Of a stretch of 64,000 nucleotides of DNA, positions 50,260-62,344 are shown one piece after another. This stretch comes from Phoronis australis (taxonomy: Eukaryota; Phoronida; Phoronidae): assembly GCA_002633005.1 (NCBI GenBank), contig NMRA01000327.1, forward strand, positions 191,632 through 255,631, in the 5' to 3' direction. The translations under genes and the position numbers were made by a program. Below the pieces are notes generated by a model, which was given only the letters and a program-made list of their open reading frames with translations, did not search any database and was not told where the DNA came from. The first letter of the stretch is position 1; every line of letters starts with the position of its first letter.

Positions 50260-50520
50260 ATATGTAAATAAAACAACAAGAATGGATCAACTGAAATTTT
50301 TGGATATAATAACATCCTTTGCCAACACTAACAGAAATAAAGTAAAATCAAACACTATATGACAATTGACATTTAAGATGTGGCGTAATGAATATGATAC
50401 ATCTTAAATGTCAACTGTCATATAGTGTTTGATTTTACTTTATTTCTGTTACTGTTGACAAAGGATGTTATTATATCCGAAAATTTCAGTTGATAAATTC
50501 TTGTTGTTTTATTTACATAT
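50260..50520. mobile_element. 261-bp foldback element (121-bp arms)
   Basis: Arms 50260-50380 and 50400-50520 are nearly perfect reverse complements round a 19-nt loop. Landmarks: atatgtaaataaaacaacaag and caaacactatatgaca. Confidence 0.92.
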
Positions 50521-50669
50521 TTCTAGTTTAGACAGATTTTTAGATTTAATTTATCACAAACAAAACTGACAATAAAATTGATATAAACAGGCGACAAAAA
50601 TGAAGATTTTACAATATGCATATAATAAACATGTGCAGTGAAACAATTCCTCGAACATAAGTGACACCT

Positions 50670-51214
50670 GAAGCGTGTTCAATAGAGTGAGCGCCCGCGA
50701 GCGATTTGAGCGCCCTCGTCCTGAACAGCTGTGTTCACGTTAGCGCTCGCGAGCGCTCGCGAACAACCTCGAGAGCATGTTCGCTTAAAATTCCAAGATG
50801 GCGTCTTGCGAAGGCTTCACGTCTGCAACATATGAACCCATTATGATTCTGCAACACGAAAACTAACCTCAAAAGTTGACCGACTCATCCGAAACTGCGA
50901 CTTAAATTGCGGGTCGCTGTAGCGAGGTACAGTTTCCTCGACGTAATTTTCGATTCTTGTCGAGCCAAACTCTTCACGGTTGTTGTCTTAGGGCTGCCGA
51001 TATTAATAATTATTGGCAAAGATTAATCATATTTATCACTCAGTACGCCATAGGAAGGACTGTTAGTGTTAAGCTCATCGTCTAAGACGTTCAACACAAT
51101 CTGCTTCAAAGTTGCTTTACTGGATCGCACAGTGAGCGCTCACAGCTGTTCAGGAGCTGTTCCTTGTGTTCGCGAGTACACGCTAGCGGGCGCTCACTCT
51201 GTTGAACACGCTTC
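50670..51214. mobile_element. 545-bp TIR element, PIF/Harbinger-like ends
   Basis: A 29-bp TIR (50670-50698 and 51186-51214) with one mismatch: gaagcgtgttcaayagagtg+agcgcccgc. GTTC...GAGC phrases are typical of Harbinger ends. No transposase inside; the frame at 51066 is a by-product. Confidence 0.8.
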
Positions 51215-51227
51215 TGTAGTCTTAGCT

Positions 51228-51576
51228 GTCCACACACAGACATACCCTAGAAAAAGTTACTCCTGGAACAGTTGTTGCTAGGTTTGAGTGCTATTTAAAG
51301 TTACCCCATTTGTGACAACTTACTCTAACTTGTTCTAGAGTAACTTGCGTCCCTTGTAATCGCTGTGTGGGTGCAAAAGTAGGGCAGAAGTAATTATCAG
51401 CTGCGGTTATATACAGACCCATTGGTATTAGGGCGTTCCTTGTCACGACAACTTCCGCCTTACCCTAGTTATCGGATATGTATGTGTGTGTGTGTGTGTG
51501 TGCGCGCGCGCGTGTGTTCCACTTAAAGTGGGGTAAGCTGCACTAGTACAAGTTGCTCTAGGTTAGGCTGTGTGAA
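51228..51576. mobile_element. possible TIR element with (GT)n(GC)n core
   Basis: The left gtccacacacagacataccc and right ctaggttaggctgtgtgaagac are imperfectly inverted. A (gt)n(gc)n microsatellite lies at 51483-51518. Confidence 0.35.
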
Positions 51577-52768
51577 GACAAAACATAAGTTAGGAAGACA
51601 GAATTGCAAACCTCAGCCATACACAGCTAGCAGGCGAATTAGAACATTGCCTGGGTAAAAACAACTTAAAAATATAAATCTTTGGAACAATGTGGGTAAA
51701 AAATGACCAAATTAAACCATTAAAACTACTTTTCCTTGAGTAAAGCAAATAGCTTACCGGTGTCGATAAAATTACCATTGTACCGTGAATCTGCTGCTAA
51801 ACCTATGGTGCAATGATATGTGTCGATTTTGAGCACAATGAAATTGACATAGAGCATCACCTATAAGTAAATTTCTCTTTTTGCCAATCAAACATCAACC
51901 AGACACTAAATTCGAACACCTTTTTTAAGTTTCATTTTCAGCATGGAAAGTGAAGTCCCACTCGTTGCCGACTTGTAGTGACCTTGACCCTGGCGGCATG
52001 AACTTCGGCAGGAGGTTTCAAACTTCAATAAAAATGTTGCAAAGAATTGTTTTTCCCAGGTTCATTGTTTATAATTTACTCAACAATGGCCATCAAACTA
52101 ATAAATACTTGTATCGTTATGGTTCTGAATTGTTTTTTCAAGGAATTGCTTAAACTACATTGATAATAAAAACTTCATGTTTGTCTTTTGTGGTACACTG
52201 GTGGAAGTGATGTCCAACTATTACACAGGCAATAAACATTGATTTGCATTTTACATCAAAATTTGTAGTGTTACCTTTTAAAATGGTTTACAGTCAATGT
52301 GTCAAGAAAAAAGGCTCCTGATAACTGACAAATTCATCAAATAACATTTTTGCTTAGATTGAAAATTAAAACTTCATAGTTTATCAGTAGTTTATAAGGG
52401 CGCGAAACTACGCAGCAGACCACAACCTTCTGGAGTAAATCCACTCCCAGAGGAGTAAACCAGCAATTTAATGGAGTAAACTGTGACAATTGTGGATTTC
52501 AACATTACCAAGAGGAAATGTACTCATGAGTAGGAAAAAGTGTGCCATGTGCAACAAGTGGAACTACTTTCCTTCAATTTGTTGGGCAAACCATGGTGTT
52601 GGATCCAGTTAATTCTATTGAAACTGGCCCTGAAGATCAAGCATTCGTTAGATTATGAGGTGGACCTGGTTGACAAGAGGTCAGATTTGATATCAATCCT
52701 GGTTTAACCACGAACATTTACCAAAACAGTATTCGATTAACTTGCCATTTACTTCACATCGACCTTGA

Positions 52769-52965
52769 CTGTCCTATACCTGAGAGCATATGGTGGAGCA
52801 ACATTGACTGTAAATACCTGAGAGCATATGGTGGAGCAACATTGACTGTCTTATACCTGAGAGCATATGGTGGAGCAACATTGACTGTCTTATACCTGAG
52901 AGCATATGGTGGAGCAACATTGACTGTCCTATACCTGATAGCATATGGTGGAGCAACATTGACTG
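52769..52965. repeat. 39-bp minisatellite, 5 copies
   Basis: The unit tatacctgagagcatatggt+ggagcaacattgactgtct, in the 5' part of the Gypsy remnant region. Confidence 0.92.
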
Positions 52966-53159
52966 TCTATCCATTTGATTAATGACCAAAGGCATACAAT
53001 ACACCAGGGACCAAGTGCACTACAACATTGTAGATATAACACAGATCACACCCAATTTCTGGTTATGGGGCAAATCTAAATTTCCAGTTAATCAAATTAA
53101 GTGAAGATGATTTCTAAGTTTTCCAAAACAACCCTAATGGCCAACAACAGAGAGGAGTT

Positions 53160-53855
53160 TCAAGGCTCAGAGTTAGATTTTGGGTGAATGCAACATCCAG
53201 CTGAAACCAGACGCCAGCTCTCTGCTTCACACACCTCCAGTGTCCCAGAGGCACTCTAGGACAGACAGACTGAGGAGTTAAAGCATTTGAGTGACAGCAA
53301 CATAACTGGTAAAGTTGGAAATTCCTCAAAATGGGCAGAATGGGTAAACTTGCCCCTCTAAGCTGAAAAGCCATCTATAGAACTGCCAAAGCTGAGTGGT
53401 ACTTAATTCTTTGCAAACTAAATTAGATGCAACCTCAGAGTATTGGACAATTAAATAGTCAGAGAAACTGTTGTTCCTGACAACATTTAATAAGCCATTC
53501 AGAAGATAAACCCATACCACATCTTGAGACTACCACTTGGTCATCTAAAAACAGATTGATGAGAGTTTTGAAGGACTTAATGGCATCATTGTAATTGTTG
53601 ATTACATACCGGTATTAGTGTTGAGACTCTACAGTTCAGAGCATGATGCCAATCTAAGACGAGTATTGCAAAGATGGCTTGAATGAAATATTCGTTTGAA
53701 AGATGAAATATTAGACTTTGCTATAAATTAAGTCCCATATTTTGGTTGTTTGATAACCAGTCAAGATTTGCGACCAAATCCATCAAAGACTGTACTGTAC
53801 CCAAATGAAACCGCCTGAGAATAAAGGTGAGCTTGAAACAAAACAAGGCACTGCA
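53160..53855 (+). mobile_element. Ty3/Gypsy reverse-transcriptase remnant (5' piece)
   Basis: Near 53185 ECNIQLKPDAS...PPVSQRHSRTDRLR matches the Gypsy RT start (I-x-L-K-x-x-A-x-P...R-x-V-P). At about 53555 IDESFEGLNGIIVIVDYIPV, then HDANLRRVLQRW, NIRLKDE, YFGCLITSQDLRPNPSK and ENKGELETKQGTA follow the palm and thumb in order. The catalytic pair reads V-D-Y instead of D-D, and many stops and frameshifts occur: inactive. It is cut by the element at 53856. Confidence 0.75.
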
Positions 53856-55333
53856 GGTAAATCACAATCAAGGTCCATATTCACCATTGTGTTACTGGCT
53901 AAAGTAATTTTTTTGACCACTTACCAATTGCCAACTGAATCTCATATGCAAAGGGTTATTTAGTTGTGCAAATTAAAAACAGAATCATCAAAATCTGACA
54001 ATGTTTGAAAAATTTATGCATGTTTTTGTTTGTTAATTTCATGCATTTTTAGTGTTACGAGTAGCCATTTTAAAAATTCCAATTTTCAACTCACCAGTAG
54101 CAAAGAAGTTAATTTTATTAAGTGAGCAATTGCTTTGATATGACTAGGAATAACTTGATTCACTTTCAGAATCACTTGGATGAAGTTGTGCTTAATCATT
54201 GAGAAATGGTAGGGTTCATCCTAAAACAGTAACTCATTACGAAATTAGTAAATTCTGTGTTTCTAACCCTCATCTACTGTAAAGTAGGTTAAAATGTAAA
54301 GTTCATATTCTGCAATAAAAAGAACTGCAAAATGTGTTAGCCTAGGTAACACAGCAAATTATTCAATATCTAAACGAACCAAAAATTTGGATATTGATTG
54401 GATTCTGCTATGTTGAAAAAGGGCCAAAAAGGCAAACAAAATGTAGTGTATGTACTCCCTAATGAAATTCAGCAACACAAATTGTGATTGCGAATAAAAT
54501 TATTACCTTTTAAATAACACCATGGTGCTTATTATCATCAAAGAAAAATAAATGACCATACAACATTACAACATTATGTTACCATGTGATGCAGAAACAG
54601 TGATGTAGTGTACGTACCCCTTTTGTAGTGTACATACCCTCATGTTAACAAATACCATGAAATTAAAACATTACTCGATAAGTGAGCAACATTGGTCAGA
54701 GACAGTTTCCACAAATGATACTTGTAGATTAAAAGGGTGTTTGTTATAAATACATTGTTTTGAGTGAAATATTGGCATTTGTGTAGTGTACGTACCCCTA
54801 TATTTTAATGAGTGCCTATTTTTAAAGAACGAAAGATATGCACATGAATGCTGTTTTTTTAATTTTTCTCTTTGAATACATTTATTAAATAAACTGACAC
54901 TCAGTAGATTCTTAGTATTTAGTTACAAACCTGACAGTTCTCCTTATACTGTGATAAGATATGCAATGCATCATCATCTAGATTAACTTGAGCAGCACGG
55001 TAATAATTTTTGTTACTTTAGTATGTGACACTTCTTCAATTTGATCAATAAGTTATTAAATTTGATCAATAAGTTATTAAATTAACAGCTACCTTATGAA
55101 TTTTTGCATGATAGAAGTGGGCTGTGACCATAAGTTGTAGTGTACGTACCATTTCATACAACTGTGATGCATCAGGCTATAACATTTTATTCGGTGGTTC
55201 TTGTGCAAAAATATTTTAGATTACAAACCTGGAATGATAGTACTTTAAAATAACCCAGCTTTTACAGTTATATGACAACCTTCATTTTCCACCAAAAGTG
55301 GCCACCGAATATGAACCTTGACTGTGATTTGCC
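53856..55333. mobile_element. 1.48-kb TIR element inserted in the Gypsy remnant
   Basis: ggtaaatcacaatcaaggtc at the left (53856-53886) is the inverse of gaaccttgactgtgatttgcc at the right (55302-55333). The interior is AT-rich, without coding capacity, and holds five copies of tgtagtgtacgtacccc. Gypsy reading resumes right after it. Confidence 0.7.
54442..55150 (+). repeat. five dispersed copies of tgtagtgtacgtacccc
   Basis: At 54442 (tgtagtgtatgtactcc), 54604, 54624 (tgtagtgtacatacc), 54782 and 55136, always in the same orientation. GTACGTAC is itself palindromic. Confidence 0.85.
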
Positions 55334-55960
55334 CAATGATGAATTTATCTGTTGAAATTTGCCCCAAATTTTGCTGACATTAGTGGCCAAATGCACCAAC
55401 TGTTGCTAAGGGACACTGAATTTGTCTGAAACAATCAACACAAAAATCCTTCCATCAGGCTAAGAGGATGACCACTGAGACACTCATGCTTGCCATTTTG
55501 ATCCAAAAGGCTGTGACACTACAAATAGATGCATCATAATTAGGCTCAGGTGCGATCCTTCTACAGGAAGCAAACCCAGTTTCATACCCATCAAAGGCAT
55601 ATCAGCCAAAATCAACTACATATGAATTGAAAAAGAAATGCTTGCAAACATTGTTTTGATGAAAGCAGTCTACCAGCATGGTAGGAAAGTGTTAGGGGAT
55701 ACAAATCATTAGACAGTAGGGTGAAGGCACAGCTGAAAAGATAGGACTTGGAATTACATAATTTACCCTGGAAATTCCATTAGGAGACACCTTGTTATAT
55801 TGCCCCAAATTTACAGCCAGACAACTTACTACAGTTGCCTGAAGGCATGGAACAATTCACATGCTTGTGTTACATAAAGCCCCCCATTAATTCTATTGAA
55901 CCCTGAATGAAACCTGCTTATCTAGGTCACCCTTGTCTCCACTTTGGTAACTACTGCTCT
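55334..55960 (+). mobile_element. Ty3/Gypsy RNase H remnant (3' piece)
   Basis: MNLSVEICPKFC, then QKSFHQAKRMTTETLMLAIL, VTLQIDAS, LGSGAILLQEANPVSYPSKA and YELKKEMLAN follow the Gypsy connection and RNase H order (the D-A-S motif is visible). Stops occur throughout. Later bases (WNYIIYPGN) fit the RNase H end. No integrase recognised. Confidence 0.75.
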
Positions 55961-57359
55961 TGTGTTTCTGGAGAACAACACCAACAGAGTTAAACTAGTA
56001 AACCCCTCTCTTGGATTCATTCCCAGGGACAAATGTTAGCGGTAATATACCCACTAAATTTGCTGCACAAGAGAAAAGTGTTATTCCCAGCATTCACATG
56101 AAAGTAAGAGTACAGCTAATGGAGAATAGCAAGTTTCCAAGTGTTTACATGGTAATGAGGTACATGTCAACGGGTTTCATGATTGTACGTGTTCCCTTCA
56201 GTGATAACAAGTTGCAAGCTTGATAAATAAGGATCCACAGATGTGTTGTTTATGGATAGCCCAAACCATGTAGCCAGTGCAGCAGTGATGTGGTGGATTA
56301 CTGGAATTGTTAATGTCACATCCCACATGCTCTGTAAACCCTGACACCCTGAGACACCCTGTCAACTCAAGTCCTGGATGATGAAAACTATCTATCCTTG
56401 GCTGAACAGAGAATCCCCAATGAAAGCAAATATAACATTTTGGTCATTCCTACAAACAAAACACCACAAACTCTTGCTAAACAGTAGAATGACAGTGACC
56501 TAACACTCATGGTAGTAGCTGTGAGTCACACTTTCAACAAAACACCAGAAACTCATGGTAAAGGATAATGACAGTGACATAACACTCAGTGTTTACTGTT
56601 TGTTTATACTGACTCTCAGCTGTCATTAATCATACCTAGCCAATTATGGTAGTAGTGTGGTCTGACATACTCTTTGTGGATCACCTTACTTACTGTTCAG
56701 TTCCACCTTACTGTTTAATTCGTTTAATAGAAACTAATCTCTTTTGTCTTTGTCTTGTCGGTACACAAGACATTACACACTTAAGACGGGTCAGGCAGAA
56801 ATTCTTTCCATAATTCAAATATCAACAACCTGCTCCAAAACTATCAAAATTGATGCAAATATAAACCAAAAACAACACATCATGACTTTGGGATGACCTT
56901 ACTTATTCCATTAAATTTCTGCCAATATTTAATAAATTATTTGTGAAGTGACTCCATATTAAAATGGCTTTCTAATAGGTCTAAATGTAGGATAGGCAAT
57001 TACATCGCTGTGTACGACACGACACGGACGATAATATACAGTACCCCATAAAAAGTCACTGATGTGAAAATACAGCCAATCACAACAAATGAAACATGCA
57101 TTAATATATATCCACACTGAGTTACAATTTACACATACCATGACTCTAGAGACAATTCAATCAAAATAATTTGAATATATTCATGAAAATCTGTTGTGGC
57201 ATTTTTATGTGTAAAATGTATTTTTTACTAGGTGAAAACCTCTTATTCGCTGAGCGAATTTGGCCTACCACCCATGTAAAATACACAGGATGAGATTACC
57301 GGTAGTACAAAAACTGATGGGGAGTACTGTAGCCTCTAGACAATCAGCTGAAGGACTAT

Positions 57360-57402
57360 GCGCAGCACGCACGCACGCACACTCACACACACACACACAT
57401 AT
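57360..57402. repeat. (gcac)n(ac)n simple repeat
   Basis: cgcagcacgcacgcacgcacactcacacacacacacacat. Confidence 0.85.
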
Positions 57403-57404
57403 AT

Positions 57405-57590
57405 ACCACAAGGTATGAGCACATATACCATGTACCACAAGGTATGACACTGGTCTGTTGCTATCGGAAGAACAAACAACTGTTCGTGGTTTGTTGAACC
57501 CCTGTTTTGCACAAATTTATTGAAATCTGTTTGTATTAATTGGGTACAATAAAAAGTTGAGGTGAATGAGGACATCTGTGGTGTTGCCTC
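57405..57590 (+). mobile_element. partial copy of the 10.4-kb foldback family
   Basis: accacaaggtatgacact, then ggtttgttgaacccctgttttg and aatttattga follow the arm at 10966-11090 in diverged form. Confidence 0.6.
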
Positions 57591-57790
57591 AGGGCTAAGT
57601 GTCAGACTGTAGTAGAAGACTGAATCAGTGATTGTACCTAGACTGCACTGTACTGCTAGTAACCTAGTCTTGAGTGACGAGATAGAGTACAAGTTGACTG
57701 GGTAGTTGTTCTGATTATTCAGTTGCACTGCAACTGGTTTCACCAAACCAGTTTAACTGTCTATTTACCTATTTATAAATAAGCCTACAC
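57567..57790. repeat. 224-bp block repeated at 58178-58401 across an N
   Basis: The two blocks appear identical (from tgaggacatctgtggtgttg to aataagcctacac), offset 611. The first ends at the N (57791). Probable unmerged haplotypes. Confidence 0.88.
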
Positions 57791-57799
57791 NCCCAAACA

Positions 57800-58056
57800 C
57801 ACAGATTTTTTTACAAAAAATGCATAGATCAAGGTTTTTACATCTAAGTTTATAAAACAGCCTTCTATGGTGAGCATTTTTACTAAAAAACTGTGTAAAC
57901 CAAGACTTTTACAATGCTGTCAATCAAGTGTCAAAATAGCAACAATGCATATACTTTGTATATACATTGTATATTTCTTCCTGCTTTGAAAAAAGAGCCC
58001 CCATTGTGAGCCTTCAGAGTCTTCCTAGTATTCATTACAATGCGTGAGTCCAAACT
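57800..58056 (+). mobile_element. 260-bp dispersed repeat, copy 2
   Basis: Near-identical to 40215-40475. It lies between the two 224-bp blocks, with edges N (left) and ggcgtcc...cataaaggcctg (right). Confidence 0.8.
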
Positions 58057-58249
58057 TGAAAGGTTCCTATTGACAGTGGCTGTCTAAATGATACATTGGG
58101 CGTCCTTGCCAGGGTGTCCAGATTAGTGTTAGGGCGTCCAAATGGACGCCCAGGACGTACGCTGCATAAAGGCCTGTTGAGGACATCTGTGGTGTTGCCT
58201 CAGGGCTAAGTGTCAGACTGTAGTAGAAGACTGAATCAGTGATTGTACC

Positions 58250-58640
58250 TAGACTGCACTGTACTGCTAGTAACCTAGTCTTGAGTGACGAGATAGAGTA
58301 CAAGTTGACTGGGTAGTTGTTCTGATTATTCAGTTGCACTGCAACTGGTTTCACCAAACCAGTTTAACTGTCTATTTACCTATTTATAAATAAGCCTACA
58401 CTGGCCACAGCCACCGCCAGAAATACAGTCGAGCATACCCTCCCACCAACGACCAACGGCGATGTATGAAGGCTGAAGCAACTGCTATCCTAGTCTAGTG
58501 ATGGGATATAATAATACAAGTTGACTGGGTGGTTCTCCAAATTTTTAGCTGCAATTCAACTGATTTATCAAACCTATCTACCACAGCCACAGCAAGAAAT
58601 AAAGCCGAGCATACCCTCCCACCAACGGCAACGGCGACGA
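58250..58640. repeat. diverged tandem duplication, about 190-bp unit
   Basis: ctagt...gag...acaagttgactgggtrgtt and gagcataccctcccaccaacg occur at 58262-58455 and again at 58493-58628. Confidence 0.6.
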
Positions 58641-59685
58641 AGGGGACGAAGTCTAGCATGCCTAATTACTTATAAGTGCCGTGCTTGTGTCATAACTCAT
58701 GTTCCTTCAGCAGCAACCTCCATGAGAAAACATGAACTCAAACTAAACAATAATGGAAAAACTATTTAAAAGATTCTCACTTGATTCACAATTGAGGTAA
58801 GTTCCTCCGACAAATCAATAAACGATTCAACGTCAACAATATGCTTGATCCCTCTGATTGATCTCTTGAACTTGTGCGACAAACCCAGCGGCGAGCAACA
58901 GGTCAATTCTCATGATAAGCAAATGTCACATTTTTAGTTGAGACATATTATAAATATTTTCTGTTCAATATACTTGTAAATTTAATTATAAAATAGCTGA
59001 AGTACATTTGCGTGATACTACGACTAAGAGTTTGTTTTGAATTATGATAGATATATAAAAAGTATCTGAAGGAATCAACTGTTGTGACTTTTTATGGAAA
59101 TAGAAACTTCCTGTTAAACTGCGCTCATTGAAGTTGGCAAAACTGATGTTGTGTACGAACTCCAAGAGTTTTCCTCGTTCGATTCTCAATGTGAGTATTT
59201 ATTTGAACCAACAGAAAATATATGTACAATATCCTCTTTTGCCTTGTAAATCTCTGAGGTCCTCAGACAGCACATGTAGCCAGTAGCAAAGACTACTCGG
59301 CAGGACTGCTGCCGCTGGCGCTGGTCAGTCCCCCCGTGTCATGTAAAATTTCTTACCCGTGAAATTTCTTGCCACTCTGACTTCGCGCAATGTTTAACAT
59401 AGCAATCACAGTTGATCAAAATCGTTACATTATCACACACGTAGTGAACTTCTATTTTTAGGCTAATTTTACAGCGCGTTTTGCCGTCTTCGACAGGTAA
59501 GATCACGAGGTACACTTGAAATAAGTGACCCTCAAAACCGGGCATGCTCAACACTCGTCAACAGGGTACTTGTGGCAAGTATTTGACGGGGAAGAAATTT
59601 TACGTGACAGTAACAGTGGCAGTGCCAGCAGGATTACTCTAGACACCTCAGCTGTCTGTTCAAATAAGTATTTTACACATAGTTT

Positions 59686-60434
59686 ACCTAATTATCGGAC
59701 GGACCCTAAATATCGGACATTACATAAAATCTTACTTGAAGCATAATCAGAGAAATATATGACACAAATTTTTGTTCCGCTGTAATGCATTCAATGTCCG
59801 GCACTGTCCCGTTTTTTCTAGCATTGCCTCGTTTTGGGTTTACAGAGAGAGGGTGCAATTTAGACCCCCAAGTCAGCCTAAAATGGACGATTGCATAATC
59901 GGTTATAAAAGTTGAAACCAAAATCTTTTTCCACAATGAAATCATCTAATTGAACTAACAATATGTCACTGTTTCATTTTTTCATTTGCTTTTAAACTCA
60001 AGTCAAACCTCGGCCGCGCACGTGCGTGTGTCATATCAAGAAGGCAAAGAGATACTAAAAACTTCAATGAGTTTGCATGCGCTTTAGTCGTGTGCACTGA
60101 TTCATCGAAACTACTTGGTGCTGTCATCAGACTTCATGTTGTGGATAAATTTTGTTGCGAACAGAGCTGTGCCCGCAGCCATTACTTGGTTAGTCAGTTT
60201 TCCGCAGTGTGGCGTATGGGGAAACATGGTGTCCGATATTTAGGTTCTCCGAAGGTTTGCTAGTTGTGTTTTTTAAAGATCAGTTGGAACATAAATGTGG
60301 CTTTCGGTGATAAGGTATAGTAACATAACAATTTTGTAAAGGTAAGCCTTTATTTCAGCAAAGAATTTACAACAATCCGTAGTATTTTCAGTTAAATTTA
60401 ATACAAAATGTGCCAAAACGTCCGATAATTAGGT
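59686..60434. mobile_element. 749-bp TIR element with 16-bp perfect TIRs
   Basis: acctaattatcggacg (59686-59701) is the exact inverse of cgtccgataattaggt (60419-60434). Subterminal phrases cctaaatatcggaca / gtccgatatttagg are also inverted. No ORF of note inside. Confidence 0.85.
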
Positions 60435-60876
60435 CACTTGACTGTAGTGAGACGTTATTTGACCTGTCTCACTGCTGCGCTGGCCTTCTGCCGTCTCACG
60501 TCTCACTACAGTATTCACAGGATTACCTGGGCGATGTTAAATTTGATGCCTATATATAATCTCCGTACTTATGTTTTGATGCTAATCTACATGTTTAGCT
60601 AGGTGGCTAGTGAGTAGCAAGTGTCGTCAACCCCCAAGCTTGCTGCAGCAAGAGTGTTCTTTGTTGTCAAAAAGTGTTGTCAGTTCATCTGGGGTGAATT
60701 ACAAACTGGACTAGTAATGTCTCTCACAGTTTGGCTCTTAATTTACTTGTCTAGGCTTTCTGAGCTCAATTCTTTTGTAAACTTGACATAATAATAATTC
60801 TACTTCAAATTTCCAGAACAATCACTGCTAGACCTGAAAACACGTCCTCACTGTAAAAGCTGCAGGAACAAAAATT

Positions 60877-61452
60877 GACAGTGACCACCATCTATAGCTG
60901 GCTCAGTGGAGACTGTGTAGCTCCTACAGGAGCTTCATATGCCGGAAGGTTTTAGCGAATTATGCCTCACACTGACGAAAACTTCAAAGTCAGGTTGTTG
61001 TAAATACCTTTTGCGCATAGAGGAACACTTTAGGAGGCCGTTGATGTCTTTAATTCCTTCCAATTGGAACAAATATTCCTGTTATCAAACTATTTCTTCG
61101 AGCAGTACCTCGTTCAGTTCCCAAAATTGGTAACTGGACATTTTAATGCTGCGCATGCCAGGGATATGACGTAATACAACCTGCCGCGCGCAGTGTTAAA
61201 AATAGCCAGTTTCCGATTTTGGGAACTGAAAGAAGGACTGCTCGAAGAAAAAGTTTGATAACGGAAGGAATTAAAGACACCGACGGCCTCCTAAAGTGTC
61301 CCTCTATGTGCAAAGTATACTTACTTGTATAACAACATGACTGATTTTTTAATCAGTGTGAGGCATAATTTGCCGAAAAGCTTCCGTTGTATCAAGCTCC
61401 TATTGGAGTTTCACCGTCTCTGCTGAGCCAGTTAGAAATGGTGGTCACTGTC
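60877..61452. mobile_element. 576-bp foldback element
   Basis: Left arm 60877-61144, right arm 61198-61452, loop 53 nt. Shared phrases: gacagtgaccacc / ggtggtcactgtc, cagttcccaaaat / attttgggaactg, cactttaggaggccg / cctcctaaagtg. The 64-codon frame at 60939 is inside the left arm and not a gene. Confidence 0.88.
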
Positions 61453-62248
61453 TAGAAAAAAAGGGCTGAACACTTTGACACATGGGACCACCCGAATATC
61501 AAAAGCAGTTACTGATTTTCCAAACAATTGACCAATTGGCCATAAGGGGGTTCATGTTACATCCAATTAGGCAAACCTGACCTGAAAGGCCGAAGGTCAC
61601 TTTCATGACAGTTTCAGTGTAAACGGCAGTTCTCTCTTCCTCAATTAAAGTCCATCTCACTTAAAAGAAAGTTCACAAAAATAAATATAATCCAGATACT
61701 CTCTAGTACACCCCTCAAAAAACAAACTGGTGATAAACCGCTGAGCTCAGTCTTGTCGTGAACTTCAAAAATTTATCCAGTCATTAGAGCCTGAAATAAA
61801 CATCAGGATTGTTTAAAATATTGTAAGTATGCGGTGACTTGGCCCAAGGAGCAGTTGTCTCATTAGCATAGTGAATTAAATATTCTGTAAATATCCTGTA
61901 TGTACTCTATTGCAGACTAAATGCATATCTCTTGTCATGACAATGAGTAGTATCAACGTGAATTTTAGTATCCAATAGTAAGCTGAATGTTTTATGTCTC
62001 TATTGATGGAAGAAAGTGGCTTGTTTTTTGTGACGACCATCAGATTGTCAGGTGAACTAGTGGTAGAAGTTTAGGTGGGAAGATTGGAAACTGCTTGGTC
62101 AATTGCAGTTAAGCTCATTCGGGCTGCGGGACAATGCATTTCCTGTGAGTGGGATTTCTATGCCAAACGGCAACATTGTTTTCATTCTTCTCATGTGCAA
62201 ATGCTGTTTCAGAAGTGATGCATAAAATGTAAAACGAAGCACTGGAGA

Positions 62249-62344
62249 ATGTCTACTGGTGCTTGGATTGCATTTGGCTCTGCAGTACTCTTCACAACAG
62301 CAATGGTTGGTTATGTACACTTGAAGCAGAGAAAAGATCAACAG
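62249..62344 (+). CDS. PET117: PET117 exon 1
   Basis: 32 codons; phase 0 donor CAACAG|gtaact. The start is the ATG that gives the expected MST-hydrophobic N-terminus. Confidence 0.9.

Larger units (their letters stand above)
45171..62248. other. transposon-rich intergenic region between RAB27 and PET117
   Basis: No host gene was recognised in 17 kb. It holds two LINE relics, a GGGA tract with an N, several TIR and foldback elements, a decayed Gypsy element and a false duplication at 57791. Unlisted stretches (e.g. 56.4-57.4 and 58.7-59.6 kb) show nothing I recognise. Confidence 0.6.

Noticed and set aside
54442..55150. Spaced identical 17-mers as a CRISPR array
   Set aside because: Irregular spacing, eukaryotic transposon context, no cas genes.
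57336..57746. 136-codon minus-strand ORF, repeated in part at 58067-58357
   Set aside because: The shared part is the 224-bp duplicated block; the rest is repeat and simple sequence.
60939..61133. 64-codon ORF as an upstream PET117 exon
   Set aside because: Inside a foldback arm, with no mitochondrial or PET117 likeness.
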